DNA of 64,000 nt from Primorskyibacter aestuariivivens (GTDB taxonomy: Bacteria > Pseudomonadota > Alphaproteobacteria > Rhodobacterales > Rhodobacteraceae), in NCBI RefSeq assembly GCF_028023675.1, contig NZ_JAQIOZ010000005.1:1-64000 (forward strand). The letters run 5' to 3'. Both the position numbers and the translations under genes were made by a program. Below the pieces are notes generated by a model. It did not search any database, was not told the DNA's origin, and saw only the letters and a program-made list of their open reading frames with translations. This document shows positions 18,513-26,709 of the stretch, piece after piece (position 1 is the stretch's first letter; each line of letters opens with the position of its first letter).

Positions 18513-19709
18513 ATGGCCGGAATTGAACCGGATCATACTGAGATCGCTACAGAATTTGGGTCATCAGGCTCAAACCAAAGCGGCATGCGTGCGCATAACG
18601 AACGGCTCGTTCTGACGATTCTACGTCGGCACGGCGCGCTCCCCAAAGCCAAAATTGCACGGATAACGGGTCTGTCGGCCCAGACGGTTTCGGTCATCAT
18701 GCGGGCACTGGAAGCCGACGGGCTTATCGTGCGCGGCGAAAAGCTGCGCGGTAAGATCGGCCAACCCTCTGTGCCGATGCAGTTGAATCCCGAAGGGGCT
18801 TTGTTTCTCGGGCTCAAGGTCGGGCGGCGCTCTGCCGAACTGACACTTGTCGATTTCGTCGGGCAGGTGCGCGCCCATGACAGCCGCACCTATCGCTTTC
18901 CCACACCTGCCGAGACGCTCGCCTTTGTCCAAAGCGCGACCGCCGGAATGCTGGATGAATTGCCCGGCGATCTTCGGCACCGGGTTTCAGGCATGGGAAT
19001 AGCAATCCCCTACTTCCTGTGGGAATGGGCGGAAACCATCGGGATCGACCCCAGGGAGATGGCCACATGGAAAGACTTTGACCTGCGTGCGGAAGTCGAA
19101 AAGATGTTCGACTTTCCGGTCTATCTTGGCAATGACGCGACAAGCGCCTGCGGTGCCGAGCTTGTATTCGGCACGTCTGATCTGCCGCCGGATTTCCTGT
19201 ATTTCTACATCGGTTACTTCGTCGGCGGCGGCATTGTTCTGAATGGTGCGGTCTATGAAGGCAGTCGCGGCAATGCAGGTGCGATCGGGCCATTTCCGGT
19301 CATCGATTCCCGTGGCGTGACCCGCCAGCTGGTCGATGTCGCCTCGCTGATCGGGCTGGAGCGGCGTCAGGCAGAGGCGCATGGCGATGTCTCGGCATTG
19401 TGGGACAGCCCGGACACCTGGAATATCAACCGGGACATTGTCGATGACTGGCTGAACGAAGCGATCCCGGCGCTGGCCACAACCGTACTGGGCACGGTTT
19501 CCATCATCGATTTTCCACGCGTCATTGTGGACGGACAACTCCCCGAGCCATTGCGCGCGGAGATCGTCGCGAGAATTGATAAGGAGCTTCAGCAACGGAA
19601 CCTGTCCGGGCTGACCGCGCCTGAAATCAGTCAGGGGACGATTGGCAGACGGGCAAGATCACTGGGTGCCGCAAGCTTGCCTCTGGCCCGAAAATTCATG
19701 CTTGAGTAA
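18513..19709 (+). CDS. ROK-family transcriptional regulator of the frc operon
   Basis: 398 residues. An N-terminal winged helix-turn-helix (about 25-85, LPKAKIARITGLSAQTVSVIMRALEADGLI split over two helices) precedes a sugar-kinase-like ROK domain. The ROK glycine motif is altered to YIGYFVGGGIVLNG and the usual zinc-binding Cys cluster is not obvious. This fits a sugar-sensing repressor rather than a kinase. It is divergent from frcBCA, so it very likely senses the transported sugar or its phosphate and controls that operon. Confidence 0.88.
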   Translation: MAGIEPDHTEIATEFGSSGSNQSGMRAHNERLVLTILRRHGALPKAKIARITGLSAQTVSVIMRALEADGLIVRGEKLRGKIGQPSVPMQLNPEGALFLGLKVGRRSAELTLVDFVGQVRAHDSRTYRFPTPAETLAFVQSATAGMLDELPGDLRHRVSGMGIAIPYFLWEWAETIGIDPREMATWKDFDLRAEVEKMFDFPVYLGNDATSACGAELVFGTSDLPPDFLYFYIGYFVGGGIVLNGAVYEGSRGNAGAIGPFPVIDSRGVTRQLVDVASLIGLERRQAEAHGDVSALWDSPDTWNINRDIVDDWLNEAIPALATTVLGTVSIIDFPRVIVDGQLPEPLRAEIVARIDKELQQRNLSGLTAPEISQGTIGRRARSLGAASLPLARKFMLE

Positions 19710-19756
19710 TGCGGCCCACCGTTGGCCCAACCGCTTGCAGCCCTGACAATCCACAA

Positions 19757-20332
19757 TCAATCGTTGTCCGACAACCCCGCGCCCGCCCCGGCCAGACGGC
19801 TTCGTTCCGTTGCCGGCGCGTAGGTGCGTAGCGCGAACCGGTCAAGCGCTTCCATGACGTCTGCGCCGCATGAGCACCGGTCCCTGATGGCAATCGGGGG
19901 TGCGGCAGGCCTTTTCGCCCCGGAAATCTGCACCCCGGCCCGCTCTGGAAGGCGGTGTACATCATCCAGCCAGACCCCGTCCGGACCAAGAATGATCCGC
20001 GCCGCCCCCAGCGAGGCCGCAAGATACATGTCGTCTGGCTTCGCGACCCAGACGAGGAACGGCACGAGCAGCACTGGCGCGCGCATTTCGGCGATTGTCA
20101 TCGGTGCAGGCGGTTCGCCCCGGTCACACAGGCTGGTGCCTAGAGCGATGGGACAGCTCCCGGCGTCGCCCGGCATCTCCAACAGGTCCGCCAGCGCCGC
20201 CGCCCCCGGCAGACCCCGCGCCTCCAGCCAGCGCACTGCCGCGCCCGCGTCTTCGGCCTGTCCCCAGCTATAGCCGCCCCCACGCGCGGCCTTGCGCGCC
20301 AGCGCCTCGGTTTCCACCAGCGACCAACTCAC
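19757..20332 (-). CDS. DUF3726 family protein
   Basis: 191 residues, no signal peptide or membrane segment. I recognise the opening (MSWSLVETEALARKAARGGGYSWGQAEDAG, positions 1-30) as DUF3726, a family of unknown function. A central half reads like an alpha/beta domain, and a Cys pair occurs in RDRCSCGAD. It is the last gene of a four-gene minus-strand operon, and its start overlaps the stop of the preceding 564-aa gene by 4 bases, so it is probably expressed and used together with it. Confidence 0.75.
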   Translation of the reverse strand: MSWSLVETEALARKAARGGGYSWGQAEDAGAAVRWLEARGLPGAAALADLLEMPGDAGSCPIALGTSLCDRGEPPAPMTIAEMRAPVLLVPFLVWVAKPDDMYLAASLGAARIILGPDGVWLDDVHRLPERAGVQISGAKRPAAPPIAIRDRCSCGADVMEALDRFALRTYAPATERSRLAGAGAGLSDND

Positions 20333-22023
20333 CGGGACTGCTCCTGCAGGGCGGGTGCCATCCAGTCATCCGCCTCGCCCGCCACCAGATCACCGGGGAA
20401 GGGCGCGCCGCGAAACATGTTGATACGCACCCAGCGGTCAGAGCGCGGATCGAAATGGGTCGCCCCGAAACAGGAGAGCTTGGCGCGCAACAGGTCGATG
20501 GGCAGCATATTGGCGGCGATGGTGTTGTCGCGGATCTCGGCATAGGGGAAACGCGCCGCAATCTGGGCGCGGCGCGCGATATGGCGGTGTTCGGGGTGGC
20601 GCATGAGGAAGGCGGCCAGCGTCTCATCCGCATCCGCGCGTTGCAAATCCGCACGCAGCAACGCGGCGTCACGCCCCGGACAAAGCGGCAGCGCATAGGC
20701 CGCAACCTCGCCGGTCGCGTCATCCTCAAGCCGGGGTTCCAGCTTTTCCTCGGAGGTGTACCAGACGCGTGCATGCGTCTCGGGGCGAGTCCAGTCGATG
20801 CGCAAAGCCCAGTCATAGATCGCTTCGACGCGCTCGCGCATCCGCGCGACGCTCACCGTACCATCAATGCGGCGATGGGCGGCCTCATCGGCGGCCAGAC
20901 AGCATTCCAGCCCGTCCACCAGCGCGCCATGCGGCTCCAGCATCAGCGACAGCAGCGCCTCCTGCCCTTCGAGCCCCAACGCCTCCTCGGCCCAGCGCCA
21001 CAGCCGGTCCCATGGCATGGGGGCGGTCCAGTCCATCCGTGCCGCGTGCTCGGCCAAGGCATCAAGGTCACCGCGCAGGTCGGCCAGCTTCCGGACCTGC
21101 GCCGGGTGCTCCGAGCGCCAGAGCCGCGTGTTTTCCTGAGCGCGGGCGATATGGGCGGTAAAGCTTGCGACCGTCGCGGCGTCTGTCGCGGTCTGGCTGC
21201 GTACCCGCGCCAGCGCCTCTTCGCGCACCGCCATCCAGTTGTTGAGCAACACCGGGTGATTAATCAGGAAAGGCGCCATGCCCAGCCCGGTAGAATTGCC
21301 GATCCCGAACCGGCGGCGCAGGGCCGGGTCCAGCGGAACGGCCGTCTCTGGCGCACGCAAACGCGCCATGTGTTCGACCAGGTCCATGACAAAGGCGCGG
21401 GTGAGAAAGACGCTCAGCATCTCGACCTGAAACGGGGCCTGAAATTCGGGCCGGTCCATCACCATCTCGCGATCCGCCGCGCCGAATTTGCCGGAGCCGT
21501 AAACGGCGGTGGTGCGCATCAGGTAGCCCACCTGCTCCACCATCCCGACGTCCGGTTGCTGCCCCGATGCCAGCCGATCCACCACATGATCCCACAGCCG
21601 AACCGAGCGGTTGGCCCGGCTGAGCGACAGCTCACGTTCACTGATCCGCCCCGCCTCCTGCAGGGGCACATTGGCGCGCAGCCGCTCGATATCCGCCTGT
21701 TCCGGCCCCCCGTCAAACAGCGTGAATGTCGCGTCCCATTCCGTGGCAATCACCCGGTCCGAGCGTTTCTCGGGCGGCAGATCATTGGCAAAGGCGATGA
21801 GCGAATAGCTGCGCTCTGGCCCATGCGCCGCGTAGACCGCCACCCCCTGCCCGCGCATGTCGATGTCAAAGACCGGCGCATCAAAGCGCCAGTTTTCGGC
21901 CTTGAGACGGCGCAGCAGGATACGCATGAAGCTCAACCGGGTCTGGTGAAACGACCCCATGCGGGCCAGTTTCATCACCACCTCCGGCGCGCGCGGCGCA
22001 ACTGTCATCCCTGCATCTGCCAT
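20329..22023 (-). CDS. conserved protein of unknown function, 564 residues
   Basis: No known domain is recognised. The protein is soluble, with no signal peptide or membrane helices, and is mixed helix and strand. It contains many Trp, Arg and acidic residues and phrases such as RMGSFHQTRLSFMRILLRRL near the N-terminus and FGIGNSTGLGMAPFLINHP in the middle. The ATG at 22023 is chosen because AAGGGG lies just upstream and the dipeptidase ends 4 bases before. It sits between an M19 dipeptidase-like gene and DUF3726, suggesting a joint enzymatic function that I cannot name. Confidence 0.7.
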   Translation of the reverse strand: MADAGMTVAPRAPEVVMKLARMGSFHQTRLSFMRILLRRLKAENWRFDAPVFDIDMRGQGVAVYAAHGPERSYSLIAFANDLPPEKRSDRVIATEWDATFTLFDGGPEQADIERLRANVPLQEAGRISERELSLSRANRSVRLWDHVVDRLASGQQPDVGMVEQVGYLMRTTAVYGSGKFGAADREMVMDRPEFQAPFQVEMLSVFLTRAFVMDLVEHMARLRAPETAVPLDPALRRRFGIGNSTGLGMAPFLINHPVLLNNWMAVREEALARVRSQTATDAATVASFTAHIARAQENTRLWRSEHPAQVRKLADLRGDLDALAEHAARMDWTAPMPWDRLWRWAEEALGLEGQEALLSLMLEPHGALVDGLECCLAADEAAHRRIDGTVSVARMRERVEAIYDWALRIDWTRPETHARVWYTSEEKLEPRLEDDATGEVAAYALPLCPGRDAALLRADLQRADADETLAAFLMRHPEHRHIARRAQIAARFPYAEIRDNTIAANMLPIDLLRAKLSCFGATHFDPRSDRWVRINMFRGAPFPGDLVAGEADDWMAPALQEQSR

Positions 22024-22027
22024 GCCG

Positions 22028-23011
22028 TCATTCCCCTTGCGGCCCGAAATTCCCGGCAAAGAACCGGTGCCAGTTATCGCCCATCAGCCCCGCGATCTCC
22101 TCCTCGGAAAACCCCTTTGCCCGCAATCCGTCCTCGATATTACCGAAATCGCGGTTGTCGCGGAACCATTCGGGCTGCGGCGGAAAGCCCGGCGCGCTGG
22201 CCGATCCTTCGCCATAGTCGATCTCTTTCGACCAGCGGCCCACGCGCATCCACTCCACCACGCTGTCGGGCTGATCCTGGCACAGGTCGGACCCGATGCC
22301 AAAATGCGCGACACCAAACCGGTCTGCGGCGGTGGCGATCATCTCGCAAAAGCTCTCGACCGTGCAACTGGACTTGCCCTTGAGATGATGGGGATAAAGC
22401 GAGAAGCCCATCATGCCGCCGTTCTCCACCACGGCGCGCACCACGTCGTCGCGCTTGTTGCGCAAGGCGGGCTGCCATGAATGAAGGTTCGCGTGAGTGA
22501 TGGCGATGGGCCTCTCTGATAAATCGGCGGCCTCGATGGTGGAGCGATCAGCGGAATGGCTCATGTCCACCACTATACCAACCCGATTCATTTCCTTGAT
22601 GACCTGTTTGCCCATTCTGGTGATGCCGGGGTCTTCGGCCTCGTAACATCCCGTCGCCAGCAGCGACTGGTTGTTATAGCTCAGCTGCATGAACCGCGCG
22701 CCCAGCTTGTGCAGCACCTCGACCAGCCCGATATCATCCTCAATGGGGCTGGGGTTCTGAAACCCGAAAAAGATCGCCGTGCGCCCAGTTTCGCGCGCAC
22801 GGTCCACATCGCTGGCCCATTCCCCGTGAAAGATCAGGTCCGGGTATTGCTCGAACCAGCGGTTCCACGCCTCGATATTGAGCACGGTTTCGCGGAAGTT
22901 TTCGTGATAGGCGATGGTCACATGCACCGCATCCACGCCGCCCTCGCGCATCTGGCGAAAGATCTTTTCCGACCAGTTGGCATATTGCAGACAGTCGATA
23001 CGATAGCTCAC
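22028..23011 (-). CDS. peptidase M19 (membrane dipeptidase) family hydrolase
   Basis: 327 residues with an amidohydrolase-type TIM barrel. Expected metal-site features of renal-dipeptidase-like proteins are recognisable: a DMSHSADRSTIEAA loop in the middle, the AITHANLHSW segment, and a GIGSDLCQD region where the family keeps an Asp. There is no signal peptide, so unlike secreted members it is cytoplasmic. The family also includes enzymes that open small cyclic or modified dipeptide-like amides, so the substrate may not be a dipeptide. The stop of the aldehyde dehydrogenase overlaps its start. Confidence 0.85.
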   Translation of the reverse strand: MSYRIDCLQYANWSEKIFRQMREGGVDAVHVTIAYHENFRETVLNIEAWNRWFEQYPDLIFHGEWASDVDRARETGRTAIFFGFQNPSPIEDDIGLVEVLHKLGARFMQLSYNNQSLLATGCYEAEDPGITRMGKQVIKEMNRVGIVVDMSHSADRSTIEAADLSERPIAITHANLHSWQPALRNKRDDVVRAVVENGGMMGFSLYPHHLKGKSSCTVESFCEMIATAADRFGVAHFGIGSDLCQDQPDSVVEWMRVGRWSKEIDYGEGSASAPGFPPQPEWFRDNRDFGNIEDGLRAKGFSEEEIAGLMGDNWHRFFAGNFGPQGE

Positions 23012-24459
23012 GCCGGGTCCCCCGCGCTGATATAGGCGGTCTTGACCGTGGTGTAGAACTCCGCCGCCGCGCGCCCCTGTTCGCGCGGCCCATAAGAGCT
23101 GTCGCCGCGTCCGCCAAAGGGGACGTGATAATCGGTCCCGGCGGTGGGCAGGTTCACGGTGACGACACCGGTGCGCGCATTGCGCCGGAAATGCGTGGCG
23201 CGGGCGAGCGAGCGGGTCACGATGCCCGAGGTCAGGCCGAAATGCGTATCGTTGACAGTGGCCAATGCCTCATCATAGCTGCCCACCTTGATCACGCTGG
23301 TCAGCGGCGCGAACATCTCTTCGCGGTTGATGCGCATGGCGTTCGTGGTGTTCAGGAACACGCCGGGCGACATGTAGAACCCGTCATGCTCCATGCTCAG
23401 CCGCGCGCCGCCACAGGCCAGTTCGGCCCCTTCGGATGTGCCCAGCGCGACATAGGCGAGGTTTTCGTCCAACTGCTGCTGGCTGACCACCGGGCCTATC
23501 TGGATCCCCTCGCCCAGCGCGTGACCCACTTTCATCGCCTGCGCGCCTGCCACCAGCTTGTCGACAAAGGCGTCATGGATGCCCTCATGCACGATCAGCC
23601 GCGACGATGCGGTGCATTTCTGCCCCGTCCCGCCAAAGGCCCCGCCCAGCGCCAATGTCACGGCAAGGTCGAGATCGGCGTCGTCCATCACCGCAAGTGC
23701 ATTCTTGGACCCCATCTCCATCTGGATCTTGGTGAAATTCTGCACGGCCGCCGCGGCAATCCCACGCCCGACGGGCACCGATCCTGTGAATGAAATAGCG
23801 TTGACGCGCGGGCTTTCCACCAGCGCCTGACCAATGCTGCCCCCCGATCCCATGACAAGGTTGAAAAGCCCCTTTGGCATGTCCTGGCGACTGATGATCT
23901 CGGTCAGCGCATGGGCCGATGCGGGCGTCATATTGGCTGGTTTCCAGATCACCGCATTGCCATAGGCCAGTGCGGGGGCGATCTTCCAGCTGGCGGTCGC
24001 AGTGGGAAAGTTCCATGGGCTGATCACGGCCACCACGCCCACCGGTTCGCGGCGCACATCCACCTCGATATTCGGGCGCACGCTGTCGGCATTCTCGCCC
24101 AACTGGCGCAGGCATTCGGCGGCGTAATAGGTAAAGAATTGCCCGGCGCGATACACCTCGCCCTTGCCCTCGGCCAGCGGCTTGCCCTCTTCGCGGCTCA
24201 GTAGCGTGCCCAGTTCCTCGGCCCGCGCCATCAGCTCATTGCCGATATTCATCAGCACCGCCTGCTTGCGCTCCATGCCATAGGCGGCCCATTCCGCTTG
24301 CGCCCGCGCAGCCGCGTCCAGCGCGTCATTCAGTTGATCGGCGCTGGCCTGCGCGTAAAGCCCAATCAGGTCGGTGATGTCGGACGGGTTGCGGTTCTCG
24401 ATCTCAGACGCCCCTGCCACCCACTCCCCGGCGATATAGTTGAGCTTGGTCTCGGACAT
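23008..24459 (-). CDS. aldehyde dehydrogenase, possibly 2-oxoglutarate-semialdehyde type
   Basis: 483 residues, full length. NAD-binding and catalytic motifs are present: SPWNFPTATASWK, KPANMTPASA, FTGSVPVGRGI, the general-base Glu in EMGSKNA and the nucleophilic Cys in GTGQKCTASS. The EMGSKN variant and overall look resemble 2,5-dioxovalerate (2-oxoglutarate semialdehyde) dehydrogenases of sugar-acid and hydroxyproline catabolism; other aldehydes remain possible. I start at the ATG at 24459, since the open frame upstream has no protein-like content. It is the first enzyme gene of the operon downstream of the LysR gene. Confidence 0.87.
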   Translation of the reverse strand: MSETKLNYIAGEWVAGASEIENRNPSDITDLIGLYAQASADQLNDALDAAARAQAEWAAYGMERKQAVLMNIGNELMARAEELGTLLSREEGKPLAEGKGEVYRAGQFFTYYAAECLRQLGENADSVRPNIEVDVRREPVGVVAVISPWNFPTATASWKIAPALAYGNAVIWKPANMTPASAHALTEIISRQDMPKGLFNLVMGSGGSIGQALVESPRVNAISFTGSVPVGRGIAAAAVQNFTKIQMEMGSKNALAVMDDADLDLAVTLALGGAFGGTGQKCTASSRLIVHEGIHDAFVDKLVAGAQAMKVGHALGEGIQIGPVVSQQQLDENLAYVALGTSEGAELACGGARLSMEHDGFYMSPGVFLNTTNAMRINREEMFAPLTSVIKVGSYDEALATVNDTHFGLTSGIVTRSLARATHFRRNARTGVVTVNLPTAGTDYHVPFGGRGDSSYGPREQGRAAAEFYTTVKTAYISAGDPA

Positions 24460-24546
24460 GGTGCTGGCCTCATTTCTGCGCGCGCTGTTCGCGGCACATG
24501 AGGTCACAGCAAAATGCTCAAGGCAAACGCAAAATAATTGAACTTG

Positions 24547-24563
24547 CTTCAGAAAAACTGAAG
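24547..24563. promoter_or_regulatory. inverted repeat upstream of the aldehyde dehydrogenase operon
   Basis: CTTCAG (24547-24552) and CTGAAG (24558-24563) are perfect inverted arms around five A residues, containing the T-N11-A pattern of LysR sites. A near-copy lies upstream of the LysR gene itself. It sits about 90 bases before the aldehyde dehydrogenase ATG, a normal operator distance. Confidence 0.45.
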
Positions 24564-24608
24564 TTTGAAGTTTAAGCGTTGGCGAATGCTCCCATCCCCG
24601 CCAGCATG

Positions 24609-25487
24609 TCACCCCGTCCCGGAAACCCGCACCTCCCGAATGGCCCCGGCCAAGGCCCGCGCTGCCGGGGTCATGGTCTGGCGCGGCTGGGTGATCAGCC
24701 AGACCTCGCGCTGCGCGTCACTGTCGGCCAGCGGAAGAAAGGCAAGGTCAGTGAATTCCGGCAGCATCACCAAACGGGGCAACAGAGTAATGCCCACCCC
24801 GGCCTTGACCAGTCCCAGAAGCGACGCGGTGTTGCGCACATTCATCCGGGCGTTGTCGAGGATAGGGGCAAATGCCGGATCGGCAATCTGGTCGCATAAC
24901 CCGTTGGCGATAAAATTCTCTCCCGCCAGATCGGCCCAGCCCAGTTCGTCCCAGTTGCGAGCCAACGGGTGATCGGCGCGACAGACCACGCCAAAACGGT
25001 CGGCAAAGAGCCGGGTACAGTCGAACCCCGCCAGCGCCCCGGCGCCTGCCATGCCAATATCGGCCCGTTCATTGGTGATCTCGGCTTGCACGGCGGCGGA
25101 ATCCATATCCCGAACATCCACATGCACGTCCGGATGGTCGCGCAGAAACCGCTGTAAAACGTCGGGTAAAACCGTCTGCCCCAGCGATGGGGTCACCGCC
25201 ACCCGAACATAGCCCAGCTGCGCCTTGGACAGCGCTTCGATCGTGTGTAGGGTTCTGTCGAACTGCTCCACGCCGCGCCGGGCTTCGGCATGGATGGCCC
25301 GCCCCAGCGGAGTCAGCCGTGATTTGCGGGCGGTCTCAAACAAGGGCGCGCCGATATGGCCCTCGAATTGCTTGAGCATCATCGACACGGCCGAGGACGT
25401 GCGCCCAAGACTGTCCGCCGCCTCAGCCAGTGAGCCGTGCTCCACGACGGCCCGGAAGCAGCGCAGCATTTCGATCTTGATGGCCAT
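24609..25487 (-). CDS. LysR-family transcriptional regulator
   Basis: 292 residues. A helix-turn-helix at about 1-60 (LRCFRAVVEHGSLAEAADSL ... SSAVSMMLKQFEG) is followed by a LysR substrate domain with a central RVAVTPSLGQTVLP strand. It lies upstream of, and on the same strand as, the aldehyde dehydrogenase operon, 149 bases apart, and both have a CTTCAG/CTGAA inverted repeat upstream. That makes self-control and control of the downstream operon the most likely roles. Control of the sulfosugar operon on its other side is less likely. Confidence 0.9.
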   Translation of the reverse strand: MAIKIEMLRCFRAVVEHGSLAEAADSLGRTSSAVSMMLKQFEGHIGAPLFETARKSRLTPLGRAIHAEARRGVEQFDRTLHTIEALSKAQLGYVRVAVTPSLGQTVLPDVLQRFLRDHPDVHVDVRDMDSAAVQAEITNERADIGMAGAGALAGFDCTRLFADRFGVVCRADHPLARNWDELGWADLAGENFIANGLCDQIADPAFAPILDNARMNVRNTASLLGLVKAGVGITLLPRLVMLPEFTDLAFLPLADSDAQREVWLITQPRQTMTPAARALAGAIREVRVSGTG

Positions 25488-25788
25488 AAAGGCTTCAGCA
25501 TTCCTTAAGCAGAGAACCTTACTTCAGAGCTAAACTGAAAAGCGCGATACGTCCAAGAGATTCACGCCGGTCCCGAAAGGATCGATACTCCTTTTTCAGC
25601 GCATCCGCTGCCTGCGTCTCCCGTTCATGCCGGAGTGTCGGCACGCGGTTCGACCGCTGGACCGGGTGCGGGATGCCCGAAGGCGCATCGCCTTGGCGAA
25701 CATCTCCTTTGCCCCAAAACTGGACAAAGGACCGGTTATTAATACTGCCGGGTTACGGTATTTGACTGCCGGAGCCCAAGCCGTCGGT
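25488..25788. promoter_or_regulatory. 301-base intergenic region with LysR promoter and CTTCAG repeat
   Basis: It holds a second CTTCAG (25522-25527) with an inverted CTGAAA (25535-25540), 7 bases apart, about 35 bases upstream of the LysR ATG. This is a likely autoregulatory site matching the one before the aldehyde dehydrogenase gene. The rest shows no gene. It is also the 3' end of the sulfosugar operon, but I see no clear intrinsic terminator. Confidence 0.4.
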
Positions 25789-26709
25789 TCAGCGCGAAAG
25801 ATGGCGCGCCACGACCTCGGCGATCATTGCACTGACCCGGGTATTGCTTTCCACCGTAACACCGCCGATATGCGGAGACAGGACAAGGTTGGGAACATCC
25901 GCAAAGCGCGCGCGCGCCTCCGCCGTCAAAGGCTCGGTCTCGAACACGTCCAGCGCCGCGCCGCCCAGCGTCCCGGCCTTGAGCGCCACGGCCAAGGCGG
26001 CCTCATCCACCACGCCGCCGCGCGCCGCGTTGATCAGGATGGCGTCGTCTTTCATCCCTGCCAGCGCCTCGGCCCCGATGATATGGCGGGTGCCGTCGGT
26101 CAGCGGCACATGCAGGCTCACCACATCCGATTGCGCCAAGAGATCAGGCAGCTCGGCCCGCGTTGCGCCGTCCCATGCCGGATGGTCTTCGGGCAGGAAC
26201 GGATCATAGCCAATGATCTCCATCCCCAGTCCACGGGCCAGCGCCGCCGTGTCGCGTGCGATCGCGCCAAAGCCCACAAGCCCCAGCACCTTGCCCGCGA
26301 TCTCGCGCCCCGAGGCCGGACCGCGCGGCCAGTCGCCTGCCAGCATCTGATCATTGCGCTGATAGGCCCCGCGCAAAAGCATCATCGCGGTCGCGATCAC
26401 ATATTCCGCCACGCTCAGGTTATTGGCCCCGGTGGCGGGATAGACGGTGACATCCCGCGCAGCGCAGGCGGGTTGGTCGATATTATCCAACCCAACGCCC
26501 AGCCGCCCCACACAGGCCAGCCCCGGCGCGGCATCGAGCAGTTCCGCCGTGACCTGAGTGCGGTTGCGCACGATCAGCGCTTTTTTGTCCGCCAGAAGCG
26601 CCGGAATCGCCGCTTGGGTCTCGGCCAGATCGGGGCGATAGACCGCCCCGAACTGCTCCTCCAGCGACGCGACCGCCGCCGCATCCATGAATTCGGTGAT
26701 CAGGATCAT
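25789..26709 (-). CDS. D-isomer-specific 2-hydroxyacid dehydrogenase, candidate sulfolactate dehydrogenase
   Basis: 306 residues. The NAD-binding glycine motif GLVGFGAIARDTA is near 142-154. The catalytic Arg lies in NAARGGVVDE and the catalytic His in SPHIGGVT near the end. The family includes phosphoglycerate dehydrogenase and (S)-sulfolactate dehydrogenase SlcC; the opening LITEFMDAAAV looks SlcC-like to me, from memory. As the last gene of the sulfosugar operon, overlapping the aldehyde dehydrogenase gene by 4 bases, it could oxidise sulfolactate to 3-sulfopyruvate. Confidence 0.82.
   Translation of the reverse strand: MILITEFMDAAAVASLEEQFGAVYRPDLAETQAAIPALLADKKALIVRNRTQVTAELLDAAPGLACVGRLGVGLDNIDQPACAARDVTVYPATGANNLSVAEYVIATAMMLLRGAYQRNDQMLAGDWPRGPASGREIAGKVLGLVGFGAIARDTAALARGLGMEIIGYDPFLPEDHPAWDGATRAELPDLLAQSDVVSLHVPLTDGTRHIIGAEALAGMKDDAILINAARGGVVDEAALAVALKAGTLGGAALDVFETEPLTAEARARFADVPNLVLSPHIGGVTVESNTRVSAMIAEVVARHLSR

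Noticed and set aside
20095-22383. A 762-codon open frame on the plus strand
   Set aside because: It is antisense to the 564-aa gene and its neighbours, its translation is rich in Arg, Pro, His and Gln with no domain, and it lacks a ribosome site. High GC makes long antisense frames common here.
23008-24612. Longer aldehyde dehydrogenase start at 24612
   Set aside because: The extra 51 residues cover the promoter region with the CTTCAG repeat; family members begin near the MSETKLNYIAG segment.
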